A stretch of 64,000 nucleotides of DNA, from positions 2,232,001 to 2,296,000 of the forward strand of contig NZ_CP126742.1 in NCBI RefSeq assembly GCF_030246945.1, given 5' to 3'. The notes beneath the pieces were generated by a model. The model was given only the letters and a program-made list of their open reading frames with translations, was not told where the DNA came from and made no database searches. The position numbers and the translations under genes are program-made. Below are positions 1 to 7,327 of this stretch, in pieces (position 1 is the stretch's first letter; each line of letters starts with the position of its first letter). This stretch comes from Microbacterium sp. zg-Y1090. GTDB taxonomy: Bacteria; Actinomycetota; Actinomycetes; Actinomycetales; Microbacteriaceae.

Positions 1-986
1 GCCCCGAGGCCGGTGAGAACCCGGGCAGGGATGAAGAACCCGGGGTCGGTGATCGCGGCCTCGGCGAGGAACGCCGCGAAGAACAGGCAGGCCAGGCAGG
101 TGAAGACCGGGATGAGGGGCACGCGGTTGGCGAGCTCGAAGTGCCGGCGCCACACCGAGGCCAGCAGGAACACCTTGGAGATGATGCTGTAGCAGACGAG
201 CCCCAGGCCGATGAGAATGCAGCCGGGCGCGAGCCGCTCGGGGCGGTCGGAAGCGACCAGCACGACCACGCCCCAGAGGATGGCGGCGCTGCCCATGAGC
301 AGCACCCAGAGGGTCCACGCCCATCTCTCCGGCTCGTCGAACTCGTTGCGCACCTGGCGGCCCACCGTCGCCACCAGGGAGATCAGACTGGCGCAGATCG
401 CGCCAAGGCCCATCATGACGTGACCCGCGACGTACCGCGGCGCCTCGGCGGAGTCCGTCAGCAAGACCGAGGCCCAGACGATGAGCACGAGCGCGCACAC
501 CGCGGGGATGCAGATCAGCGCCACGAGCACCGACCGCCCGTAGGCGTCGGCGGGCGGGCCGTCCTCGTGCCGCCGCGCCGCGTTGGCGGTGATGAGGGTG
601 AACGCGCTCGATGCCACCGCGACCGTGGTGACGCACGCGGCGATCAGCCCCACGCCGAACACCACGTGGCCGGCGACGAAGTCGGCGTTGGATGGTCCGC
701 CCCGCAGCACCAGGCCCCACACCGCCGTGGTCGCCGCCACGCCGTAGCCGAGCACCGGGAGCACCACCTTCCAGAGCGGGCCGAAGGTGCGGGTGAGCTG
801 ACGGATGATCATCGCCGCCGTCGTGAACAGCGCGATGCAGATGGCCGTCAGTGACACCAGCACGTGGCCGGCCGTGCGGTGGGCGGGGTCGTCGCCGCCG
901 GCGAAGACGTACCACCCGAAGCTCAGGCACACCGCTCCCATGAGCAGCGGGATCGCGCGGAACAGGATGCTGATGGCGAAGTTCAT
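1..986 (-). CDS. YhiM-like inner membrane protein (DUF2776), C-terminus cut by window edge
   Basis: Reading on the minus strand from an ATG at 986 gives about 328 residues with no stop before the window edge. The start MNFAISILFRAIPLLMG and the later phrases AGHVLVSLTAIC, AGHVVFGVGLIAAC, AGHVMMGLGAIC and RVPLIPVFTCL match what I know of E. coli YhiM, a protein of about 350 residues, so only about 20 residues should be missing. The AGHV-x7-C unit recurs at regular spacing, which indicates internal duplication of a two-helix membrane unit, about ten helices in all. E. coli YhiM is linked to survival at low pH; its molecular activity is unknown to me. The gene is followed (upstream on the plus axis) by an FKBP gene on the same strand but separated by a hairpin, so it probably has its own promoter. 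Family assignment is good; function is open. Confidence 0.82.
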   Translation of the reverse strand, partial: MNFAISILFRAIPLLMGAVCLSFGWYVFAGGDDPAHRTAGHVLVSLTAICIALFTTAAMIIRQLTRTFGPLWKVVLPVLGYGVAATTAVWGLVLRGGPSNADFVAGHVVFGVGLIAACVTTVAVASSAFTLITANAARRHEDGPPADAYGRSVLVALICIPAVCALVLIVWASVLLTDSAEAPRYVAGHVMMGLGAICASLISLVATVGRQVRNEFDEPERWAWTLWVLLMGSAAILWGVVVLVASDRPERLAPGCILIGLGLVCYSIISKVFLLASVWRRHFELANRVPLIPVFTCLACLFFAAFLAEAAITDPGFFIPARVLTGLG

Positions 987-1076
987 GCGACGTGTCCTTC
1001 CGTGCCCCGCGCCGCCGGCGCGCGGCTACACCGTAGGACCGCCCATCGCACGCCGCAAGAGGCCCGCCGAGCGCGC

Positions 1077-1110
1077 AGAAGGGGCGGATGCCGAAGCATC
1101 CGCCCCTTCT
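1077..1110 (-). terminator. Hairpin after the FKBP gene
   Basis: A perfect 15-bp inverted repeat (AGAAGGGGCGGATGC and its complement) with a 4-nt loop begins 21 nt beyond the FKBP stop codon. It has no real T-run on the minus strand, as is common for actinobacterial terminators. Confidence 0.7.
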
Positions 1111-1131
1111 GAGCGTTCGGGTATCGCGGGG

Positions 1132-1500
1132 TCAGCCGACCGCGAGGAGGTCGATGATGAAGACGAGGGTCTTGCCGCCGAGGAAGTGGCCGCCGGCGGG
1201 ACCGTACGCCAGGTGCGGCGGGATGATCAGCTCACGACGCCCGCCGACCTTCATGCCGGGAATGCCGTCCTGCCAGCCCTGGATGAGGCCGCGCAGCGGG
1301 AACTGGATGCTCTCGCCGCGGCTCCAGGACGAGTCGAACTCCTCGCCGGAGTCGTACTCGACGCCGGCGTAGTGGACGGTGACGGTGTCGCCGGGCTTCG
1401 CCTCTGCACCGTCGCCCACGATGAGGTCGCGGATCACCAGTTCGGAGGGGGCGGGACCGGTGGGGGCGTCGAATTCGGGCTTGCTGCGGTTGTCAGTCAT
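1132..1500 (-). CDS. FKBP-type peptidyl-prolyl cis-trans isomerase (small, cytosolic)
   Basis: The product is 122 residues and catalyses proline cis-trans isomerisation in protein folding. I chose the ATG at 1500 (MTDNRSKPEF) because GGGGGG precedes it and the 27 residues of longer reading frame upstream look non-coding. FKBP landmarks are visible: VTVHYAGVEYDSGEEFDSSW in the first half, FPLRGLIQGWQDGIPGMKVG in the middle and LIIPPHLAYGPAG near the end. There is no signal peptide, so it should act in the cytosol, unlike the lipoprotein FKBP at 49257-50204. It lies alone between two hairpins. Confidence 0.93.
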   Translation of the reverse strand: MTDNRSKPEFDAPTGPAPSELVIRDLIVGDGAEAKPGDTVTVHYAGVEYDSGEEFDSSWSRGESIQFPLRGLIQGWQDGIPGMKVGGRRELIIPPHLAYGPAGGHFLGGKTLVFIIDLLAVG

Positions 1501-1592
1501 CCCCCCATCCAACCGGAGCCGGCGGAGCGGGTCAACGCGAGCGCGTGTCGGCTTGACACCGGAAAGACGCGCGAGGATCATGGGACTCAGAT

Positions 1593-1647
1593 CGATTCAG
1601 CGCCCGGGAGACACGCAGGCATCGCCGCGGCACCGGGCGCTGAATCG
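1593..1647. repeat. 15-bp perfect inverted repeat between prsW and FKBP genes
   Basis: CGATTCAGCGCCCGG at 1593-1607 is mirrored by its exact complement at 1633-1647, with a 25-nt loop. It starts 20 bp past the stop of the PrsW gene (minus strand), so a terminator is the simplest reading, although the loop is long for one. Confidence 0.6.
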
Positions 1648-1666
1648 CGTTCTGGGCGTTGCCGGT

Positions 1667-2836
1667 CTACCGTCCGAACAGCGCCGTGCGTGCCGACACC
1701 GCGCGGGCGAGGAAGACCCGCTCGTCCTCGGCGGCGTGGGGGTCACGACCCGACAGCGCCCGCTCGCGCGCGGCGGCGAGCGCCGTGGCATCCGTGATGT
1801 ACTCCTTCATCACCCTTCGCCGGTCGCCGGGGAGCCGCTGCGCCCAGGCCAGTGCGCGCCGGCGGCCTGCGCCCGTGGCGAGCATGTCCACCTCGCCCGC
1901 AGTGAACCACCCCGCCGCGGCGTACTCCCCCAGTCGCTCCCGCGTCAGCCGGGCCTCCTCCCGCCGCAGCAGGACGACGCCGAGGATGAACAGCAGGAAC
2001 AGCGGCACCTGCAGGGTGGCGTAGAGGGCGAAGAAGTCGGCGAACACCGCCGACCCGTTCCACACCGCGTGCAGCACCACCGCGCCCAGCATGCCCAGCA
2101 GCCACGGGCGGGTCGTCGCGGCGACGCCGGCGCCGCGGCGCGCCGCCCGGCCGAGGGCGTAGCCGGTGACGGCGGTGAACATCACGTGCGCGAACGGCGA
2201 GAGGATGCCGCGGACGAAGAAGGTCACCGTCGTCTCGGCGACCCCGCCCTGGAGCAGGCTGGTGGCGAAGTACAGGATGTTCTCGGTGAAGGCGAAGCCC
2301 GCACCGACCAGCGCGCCGTAGACGATCCCGTCGACGGGGCCGTCGAAGGCCCGACGGGCGAAGGCGAAGATCGCCAGCACCCCCAGTCCCTTGGCCGCCT
2401 CCTCCACCAGCGGCGCCTGCACGACCGTCGAGAACGCCTCGCGGGCCGCCGAGCCGTCGGCGCCGATCGCCCGCACGACGAGCAGGTCCACCAGCAGCGT
2501 GATCGCCACGGCGGCGATGGCGCCCCACGCGACGGCGAAGACCACCAGCGATGCCGGCTCCGGCTCCCATCGGTCGACGATCCGCACCGCCAGCAGCACG
2601 CCCACCAGCGGCACGAGGGCCAGCAGCATGCCGATCACCGACGCCGCAGCGCCGAGGAACGTCAGCAGATACGCCACGAGCCCGACCAGCAGCAGCACCA
2701 GGACGCCCATGATCCAGATGGGCGCGCTGCGCCCGCGCCGCGCGGGAACCGGCACCACCGGCGGCGACGCGGGCGCCGGCGCGATGGGCGCCGCCTGGCC
2801 GGGGTGGGGCTGGGACAGCGCGGAGGTGTACGGCAC
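1667..2836 (-). CDS. PrsW-type intramembrane metalloprotease
   Basis: The product is 389 residues from a GTG at 2836, which sits 7 nt after a TAGGCT hexamer. A Pro/Ala-rich N-terminus of about 45 residues precedes 8-9 hydrophobic segments. The PrsW/CPBP-like motifs are in order: Glu145-Glu146 in EEAAKG, Glu185 in FTENILYF, His217 in FAHVMF and His256 in LHAVWNG. PrsW in Bacillus performs the first cut of an anti-sigma factor in stress signalling; the substrate here is unknown and no anti-sigma gene is adjacent. The C-terminal 100 residues are soluble and charged. The gene is divergent from the hydrolase at 2901. Confidence 0.9.
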   Translation of the reverse strand: MPYTSALSQPHPGQAAPIAPAPASPPVVPVPARRGRSAPIWIMGVLVLLLVGLVAYLLTFLGAAASVIGMLLALVPLVGVLLAVRIVDRWEPEPASLVVFAVAWGAIAAVAITLLVDLLVVRAIGADGSAAREAFSTVVQAPLVEEAAKGLGVLAIFAFARRAFDGPVDGIVYGALVGAGFAFTENILYFATSLLQGGVAETTVTFFVRGILSPFAHVMFTAVTGYALGRAARRGAGVAATTRPWLLGMLGAVVLHAVWNGSAVFADFFALYATLQVPLFLLFILGVVLLRREEARLTRERLGEYAAAGWFTAGEVDMLATGAGRRRALAWAQRLPGDRRRVMKEYITDATALAAARERALSGRDPHAAEDERVFLARAVSARTALFGR

Positions 2837-2843
2837 GACGCAC

Positions 2844-2849
2844 AGCCTA
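2844..2849 (-). promoter_or_regulatory. -10 box (TAGGCT) of prsW, 7 nt before GTG
   Basis: TAGGCT on the minus strand ends 7 nt before the GTG at 2836, which would give a leaderless or near-leaderless mRNA. Confidence 0.55.
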
Positions 2850-2888
2850 GAGGCCGATCGCCGGCGGCCCCGGGCACCGGCGCACCGG

Positions 2889-2894
2889 TAGCCT
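2889..2894 (+). promoter_or_regulatory. -10 box (TAGCCT) of the FAH gene, 6 nt before ATG
   Basis: TAGCCT followed by GAAACG and the ATG at 2901. There is no Shine-Dalgarno, fitting a leaderless transcript. Confidence 0.6.
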
Positions 2895-2900
2895 GAAACG

Positions 2901-3767
2901 ATGCGCTTCGCCCACGTGATCACGTCCGCGGGGACGCCGCCCCGGCTGGCCGTCGTCCGCGACGGCACCGTCGCCCTCGTCGACGAGCTGTTCCCGGGTG
3001 CTCCCGGGCTGCTGCCGGAACTGATCGCCGGCGGCGACGACCTGCTGTCGCGGGTGCGCGACGCGGCCGACGCCGCGACGACCTGGCATCCGGTGGCGGG
3101 TCTGTCGTTCGCGTCGGCGGTGCTGGACCCACCGGTCGTGCTCGCCATCGGCCTGAACTACGCCGCGCACTCCAGCGAGCTGGGGCTCAAGGCCGACACG
3201 GCCCCGACGGTCTTCGTGCTGTGGCCCAACTCCCTCACGGCGCACGGGGCGACGACCACATGGCCGCGGTCGCTGAGCGAATCGGTCGACTACGAAGCCG
3301 AGCTCGGCGTGATCATCGGCCGGCCCGCGAAGGACGTCTCCCCCGACGACGCGCTCGACCACGTCTGGGGCTACACCGTCGTCAACGACATCACGGCCCG
3401 CGACATCCAGTTCTCCGAGGCCCAGTGGTCGCGCTGCAAGTCGTTCGACGGGTTCACCCCGACCGGCCCCTACGTCGTGACCGCCGACGAGATCCCCGAC
3501 CCGCAGAACCTGCACATCTGGGCTGTCGTCGACGGCCAGACGGTGCAGGATGCCAGCACCGGCCAGATGATCCGCTCCGTCGCCACGCTGGTGTCTCACC
3601 TCTCCGCGTCGGCGACCCTGCTGCCGGGCACCCTCATCTCCACGGGGAGCCCCGGCGGAGCGGGGTACTCACGCGATCCCCAGATCTTCCTGCGCGACCG
3701 TTCCACGGTCACCGTGGGCGTCGAGGGCATCGGTGAGCTGACCACGCACTGCCGCATCAACGACTGA
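2901..3767 (+). CDS. Fumarylacetoacetate hydrolase family protein
   Basis: The product is 288 residues. The second half is the FAH fold: VVLAIGLNYAAHSSELG opens the domain, Glu132 and Glu134 in DYEAELGVIIG and Asp163 in VVNDITARD are the divalent-metal ligands, and LLPGTLISTGSPGGAGY forms the glycine-rich substrate loop. Members hydrolyse or decarboxylate acylpyruvates and ring-cleavage products of aromatic catabolism, or act on oxaloacetate; the substrate cannot be read from the sequence. No aromatic-degradation neighbours are present, so a housekeeping acylpyruvase-like role is as likely as a catabolic one. Confidence 0.9.
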   Translation: MRFAHVITSAGTPPRLAVVRDGTVALVDELFPGAPGLLPELIAGGDDLLSRVRDAADAATTWHPVAGLSFASAVLDPPVVLAIGLNYAAHSSELGLKADTAPTVFVLWPNSLTAHGATTTWPRSLSESVDYEAELGVIIGRPAKDVSPDDALDHVWGYTVVNDITARDIQFSEAQWSRCKSFDGFTPTGPYVVTADEIPDPQNLHIWAVVDGQTVQDASTGQMIRSVATLVSHLSASATLLPGTLISTGSPGGAGYSRDPQIFLRDRSTVTVGVEGIGELTTHCRIND

Positions 3768-3797
3768 CCCCCGCGCACCTCGCGGTGCACGGGGGTC
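3766..3797. terminator. Bidirectional hairpin between convergent genes
   Basis: GACCCCCG-c-GCAC pairs with GTGC-a-CGGGGGTC around a 6-nt loop. It overlaps the stop codon of the FAH gene and precedes the end of the convergent DUF4190 gene. Confidence 0.75.
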
Positions 3798-3809
3798 GGC
3801 CGGCGACGC

Positions 3810-4370
3810 TCAGTCGCAGGTGATGGTCGTGCCGTCGGTCAGCTGCCAGATGCCGGATCCGAGCTGATCGCAGGCCTCGTTGTACGCCCCGAAGACGACG
3901 GTGACGAGCACGATCACGAGGATGATCGACAGCACCAGCAGCACGGCGCTGATGATGATCGCTGCGAGGGCCCAGTTGTTCTTGACGCCGGCCTTCTTGC
4001 TCTGCACGAGCGCCACGATGCCGAGGATGAGGCTGACCGGCTGGGCGAAGAACGACAGCACGAACGCCACGATGCCGAGGGTCTTGCCCGGCACGGGGGC
4101 GTCGGGGCCGTAGCCGGCGGGAGCGCCCGGCGCACCAGGGTAGGTGGGTGCGGCGGAGTACGCCGGCGCGGCGTTGGGGTCGTACGCCGGCGGTGCGCCG
4201 TAGGCCGGCGCGCCGCCGTAGGACGGGGCGGCGGAGTAGGCCGGCGGCGCCTGCGGCGGCGCCAGGGGTGCATCGCCCACGGGCGGAGCAGCCGGCTCGC
4301 CCACGGGCTGCGCAGCCGCGTCGCCGGCGTGCTCAGGCGTCGGCTCGTTGGGGTTCTGGGGGTCGGACAT
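3810..4370 (-). CDS. DUF4190 membrane protein with Pro/Ala/Tyr-rich N-terminus
   Basis: The product is 186 residues. Residues 1-90 are low-complexity with repeated Ser/Gly-Ala-Pro-Ala-Tyr units and are expected to be disordered in the cytosol. Two hydrophobic helices follow (LGIVAFVLSFFAQPVSLILG and a second at about 130-158), the DUF4190 arrangement, then a short tail with two cysteines (NEACDQLG, TTITCD) that would lie outside and could form a disulphide. GAGGAGA stands 3 nt before the ATG. The family has no established function. The gene stands alone with its own promoter box at 4438. Confidence 0.8.
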   Translation of the reverse strand: MSDPQNPNEPTPEHAGDAAAQPVGEPAAPPVGDAPLAPPQAPPAYSAAPSYGGAPAYGAPPAYDPNAAPAYSAAPTYPGAPGAPAGYGPDAPVPGKTLGIVAFVLSFFAQPVSLILGIVALVQSKKAGVKNNWALAAIIISAVLLVLSIILVIVLVTVVFGAYNEACDQLGSGIWQLTDGTTITCD

Positions 4371-4437
4371 GTCTCTCCTCGATCGGAACGTCGTGTGTGA
4401 CGGTCGCGTTGTGATGGTCGCGCAAAGGTCGTGTCGA

Positions 4438-4443
4438 CGCTAG
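4438..4443 (-). promoter_or_regulatory. Candidate -10 (TAGCGT) of the DUF4190 gene
   Basis: TAGCGT on the minus strand lies about 67 nt before the start codon, giving a leader of about 60 nt with a Shine-Dalgarno. Confidence 0.4.
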
Positions 4444-4476
4444 CGGGGCGGTGCGCCGCGCGACAACCGCACGCGT

Positions 4477-5940
4477 TCAGGCCTCGATGATGCTATCGGC
4501 GGCCGTGACGATGGGAATCGCGGCGGTCGCCGTCTCGAGTCCCGACAGGCGTGCCGGCGACAGCTGCTTGTCGACGTCGGCGCGAGTCATGAGGCCTGCC
4601 TCCACGACCAGGTCGCCGACGTTGCGCCCCGTCAGCAGCGCGGTCTTGGCCAGCGCAGCCGCGGCGGCATACCCGATGAAGGGCGTCAGCGCCGTCACGA
4701 CGCCGACCGACGAGCCCACCATGGCGCCCAGGCGCTTGCGGTTGGCGGTGATGCCGTCGACGCAGTTGACCCGCAGCGTGCGCATCGCGCGGCGCATCCA
4801 CGTGATCGACTGGAACAGCGAGTGCGCGATGATCGGCTCGAACGCGTTCAGCTGCAGCTGCCCGCCCTCGACGGCCATCGTGATGGTCAGATCGGCTCCC
4901 GCGACCGAGAACGCGACCTGGTTCACCACCTCCGGGATGACGGGGTTGACCTTGCCGGGCATGATGCTGGAGCCGGCCTGACGCGGTGGCAGGTTGATCT
5001 CGCCGAATCCCGCCTGAGGACCGCTGGAGAGCAGCCGCAGGTCGTTGCTGATCTTCGACAGCTTGATGGCGTTGCGCTTGAGCGACGACGAGAACGACAT
5101 GAACGAGCCGGTGTCGCTGGTGGATTCGACGAGGTCCACCGCGGTCTCCAGGTCGAGCCCGGAGATCTCACGCAGGTGACGAAGCACGGCCCGGGAGTAC
5201 CCCGGATGCGCCGTGATGCCGGTGCCGATGGCGGTGGCGCCCATGTTGATCTCGTACAGCAGCGACGCGTTCTCGGTGAGCCTGGAGTGGTCCTCGCCGA
5301 GCGTGGTGGCGAATCCGTGGAACTCCTGCCCGAGCGTCATCGGCACGGCGTCCTGCAGCTGCGTGCGCCCCACCTTCAGCACGTCGTGGAACTCGACCGC
5401 CTTCGCCAGGAAGGACTGCCGCAGCAGGTCGAGCTCCTCGAGCAGCGTGCGCAGGTCCAGCCCCAGCCCCACCTTGATCGCGGTGGGGTAGACGTCGTTG
5501 GTGGACTGGCTGCGGTTGGTGTGGTCGATCGGCGACAGGAAGGCGTAGTCGCCCTTGGGCCGGCCCGCCATCTCGAGCGCCACGTTGGTGATGACCTCGT
5601 TGGCGTTCATGTTGGTGGACGTCCCCGCCCCGCCCTGCACGACGCCGACGACGAACTGATCGTGGAACTCGCCCTCGATCACCCGCTGCGCAGCCCGGTC
5701 GATGAGGTCGGCCCGTTCGGCGTCGAGCACCCCGATCTCGAGATTCGCCCGCGCGGAGGCCTGCTTGACCATGGCCAGCGCGCACACCAGGTCGCGGTAG
5801 ACCGAGATCGGCCGCTGGGAGATGGGGAAGTTCGCCAGCGCCCGTGCGGTGTGCACCCCCCAGTAGGCGTCGGCGGGAATCTCCATCGATCCCAACGAGT
5901 CGGTCTCGGTGCGGGTCGGAGGGGTGTCGTCGAGTGTCAT
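4477..5940 (-). CDS. aspA: Aspartate ammonia-lyase
   Basis: The product is 487 residues and belongs to the aspartase/fumarase superfamily; it would interconvert L-aspartate with fumarate and ammonia. The N-terminal phrase DSLGSMEIPADAYWGVHTAR is aspartase-like. Superfamily signatures are GTSTNMNANEVI, DHTNRSQSTNDVYPTAIK, and the catalytic serine loop GSSIMPGKVNP with Ser324-Ser325. Class II fumarase is the main alternative because both share these motifs, but the start of the protein and TNRSQSTNDVYP favour aspartase. The gene is monocistronic, preceded by AAGGAC and a TAGGCT box at 5986. Confidence 0.88.
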   Translation of the reverse strand: MTLDDTPPTRTETDSLGSMEIPADAYWGVHTARALANFPISQRPISVYRDLVCALAMVKQASARANLEIGVLDAERADLIDRAAQRVIEGEFHDQFVVGVVQGGAGTSTNMNANEVITNVALEMAGRPKGDYAFLSPIDHTNRSQSTNDVYPTAIKVGLGLDLRTLLEELDLLRQSFLAKAVEFHDVLKVGRTQLQDAVPMTLGQEFHGFATTLGEDHSRLTENASLLYEINMGATAIGTGITAHPGYSRAVLRHLREISGLDLETAVDLVESTSDTGSFMSFSSSLKRNAIKLSKISNDLRLLSSGPQAGFGEINLPPRQAGSSIMPGKVNPVIPEVVNQVAFSVAGADLTITMAVEGGQLQLNAFEPIIAHSLFQSITWMRRAMRTLRVNCVDGITANRKRLGAMVGSSVGVVTALTPFIGYAAAAALAKTALLTGRNVGDLVVEAGLMTRADVDKQLSPARLSGLETATAAIPIVTAADSIIEA

Positions 5941-5985
5941 GGTGCGTCCTTGTGGGTGCTCACGGCGGTGTGATAGATGCCACTG

Positions 5986-5991
5986 AGCCTA
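5986..5991 (-). promoter_or_regulatory. Candidate -10 (TAGGCT) of aspA
   Basis: TAGGCT lies 45 nt before the aspA ATG on the minus strand, consistent with a short leader carrying the AAGGAC ribosome-binding site. Confidence 0.45.
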
Positions 5992-6024
5992 CCCGCGGAC
6001 CCCGCACCACCGACCCGGGCCGGC

Positions 6025-6930
6025 TCAGCGGGCCGGCTTGCGCGAGAACGCCTCCATCCGCTCCTCCGCGGTGAGCGCGTCCATGCGCTGGACCCACTCG
6101 GCGCTGAAGAAGTCCCCCGTGGGGGCGTCGACGACGGGGACGACGGAGTGCGTGATCGTGTCGTCGTAGACGTGCACCAGGTGGAACGCCTGCGCGGCAT
6201 CCATGCCGTTGACCTCTTCCGGCGGCCGCTGCAGGTTCATCGTGTAGCAGGTGGCGGATGCGACGCTCACGGGGACGCCGGCGAACGTGCCCGACGTCGA
6301 ATAGTGCAGGTGGCCGGCGAGGATGCCGCGCACGTCCGTGCCGGCGATGGCCTCGGCCAGCGACGCCTGGTGGCGCAGCTCGAGGATGTCGAAGAGGGGG
6401 ATGTGGCTGGGAAGCGGCGGGTGGTGCATCGCCAGCAGGGTGCCCAGCGGCGCGGGGTGTCGCAGCTGCGCGCGCAGCCAATCGAGCTGGGTCGCGTCGA
6501 GGTCTCCGTGGTGCCAGCCGGGAACGGTGGTGTCGAGGGCGATGAGACGCAGGCCACCCAGGTCCCACACGCCGGTCACCGGCTCCTGGCTGGCCGGCAG
6601 CCCGAGCAGGTCGCGTCGCAGTTCGGGGCGTTCGTCGTGGTTGCCGGCGACCCACACGACCGGCGCGCCCAGTCGTGCGGCCACCGGCTCGACGGCGGCG
6701 CGGAGCGCCCGGTACGCCTCGGGCTCGCCGAGATCGGTGAGGTCGCCGGTGAACACCAGGGCGTCGGGACGCACCCCCAGCCGCTCGACGGCAGCCAGCG
6801 TGGCGTCGAGGTTCGCGGTGACGTCGAACCTGCCGGCCAGGCGCGCTCCGCGCCCGAGCAGGTGCGTGTCGCTCAGGTGCACGATCACGCGACGTGCCGG
6901 CGGATGGCTTCCCCACTGCACTGGTTGCAT
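6025..6930 (-). CDS. CpdA-like metallophosphoesterase
   Basis: The product is 301 residues from the ATG at 6930 (MQPVQWGSHPP), 7 nt after TAGACT. All five calcineurin-like metal motifs are present in order: HLSDTHLLG, FTGDLTDLG, GNHDER, MHHPPLPSH and GHLHYS. The layout matches class III cyclic nucleotide phosphodiesterases (CpdA/Rv0805 type), which hydrolyse cAMP or other phosphodiesters with two metal ions. There is no signal peptide, so it is cytosolic. Substrate identity is inference only. Confidence 0.88.
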   Translation of the reverse strand: MQPVQWGSHPPARRVIVHLSDTHLLGRGARLAGRFDVTANLDATLAAVERLGVRPDALVFTGDLTDLGEPEAYRALRAAVEPVAARLGAPVVWVAGNHDERPELRRDLLGLPASQEPVTGVWDLGGLRLIALDTTVPGWHHGDLDATQLDWLRAQLRHPAPLGTLLAMHHPPLPSHIPLFDILELRHQASLAEAIAGTDVRGILAGHLHYSTSGTFAGVPVSVASATCYTMNLQRPPEEVNGMDAAQAFHLVHVYDDTITHSVVPVVDAPTGDFFSAEWVQRMDALTAEERMEAFSRKPAR

Positions 6931-6937
6931 GGCCGAA

Positions 6938-6943
6938 AGTCTA
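6938..6943 (-). promoter_or_regulatory. -10 box (TAGACT), 7 nt before ATG of the phosphoesterase gene
   Basis: TAGACT followed by TTCGGCC and then ATG at 6930 on the minus strand; leaderless arrangement. Confidence 0.55.
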
Positions 6944-6991
6944 GGTGGGGCCGCCGACGTCACACGGTGGCGCGCAACGCGCCGGCGGACG

Positions 6992-7327
6992 TCAGTGGTT
7001 GAAGAGGATGATGAGCAGCCCGCCGAGAACGGCCAGGCCGCAGACGGAGAACGAGGCGTACGCGCCGACCAGGGCGAGGGTCTTCTCGCCGTCGCTGAGC
7101 GGACTGCGGGCTGCCGACTTGGCGGCCGCCTTCGCCGCACGCCGCGCCTGCTTCTCACTGATCACCGTGATGGCGTCGGTGAACTCCGCCGGCGCCACGA
7201 CGGGCGCACGGCCGGCGCGCACCAGCATCCGAAGACCCAGCGCGTAGAAGCCCACCACCACGACCGCGGCGATGAGGGCGGCGATGAAGACCTCGGCGAA
7301 GGCCACCCAGTTGATCGCGATGTTCAT
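6992..7327 (-). CDS. Small membrane protein translated with the Pit transporter
   Basis: The product is 111 residues from ATG 7327, which overlaps the Pit stop codon by four bases (ATGA), so translation is coupled. It has an N-terminal helix (about residues 7-30), a basic, Ala-rich stretch (EKQARRAAKAAAKSAARS), and a C-terminal helix with an Asn-His end. I recognise no catalytic motif. The coupling suggests an accessory or stabilising subunit of the phosphate transporter. Confidence 0.8.
   Translation of the reverse strand: MNIAINWVAFAEVFIAALIAAVVVVGFYALGLRMLVRAGRAPVVAPAEFTDAITVISEKQARRAAKAAAKSAARSPLSDGEKTLALVGAYASFSVCGLAVLGGLLIILFNH

Noticed and set aside
4477-5940. Class II fumarase instead of aspartase
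   Set aside because: The superfamily motifs are shared, but the opening DSLGSMEIPADAYWG and TNRSQSTNDVYP favour aspartate ammonia-lyase; I keep fumarase as a minor alternative.
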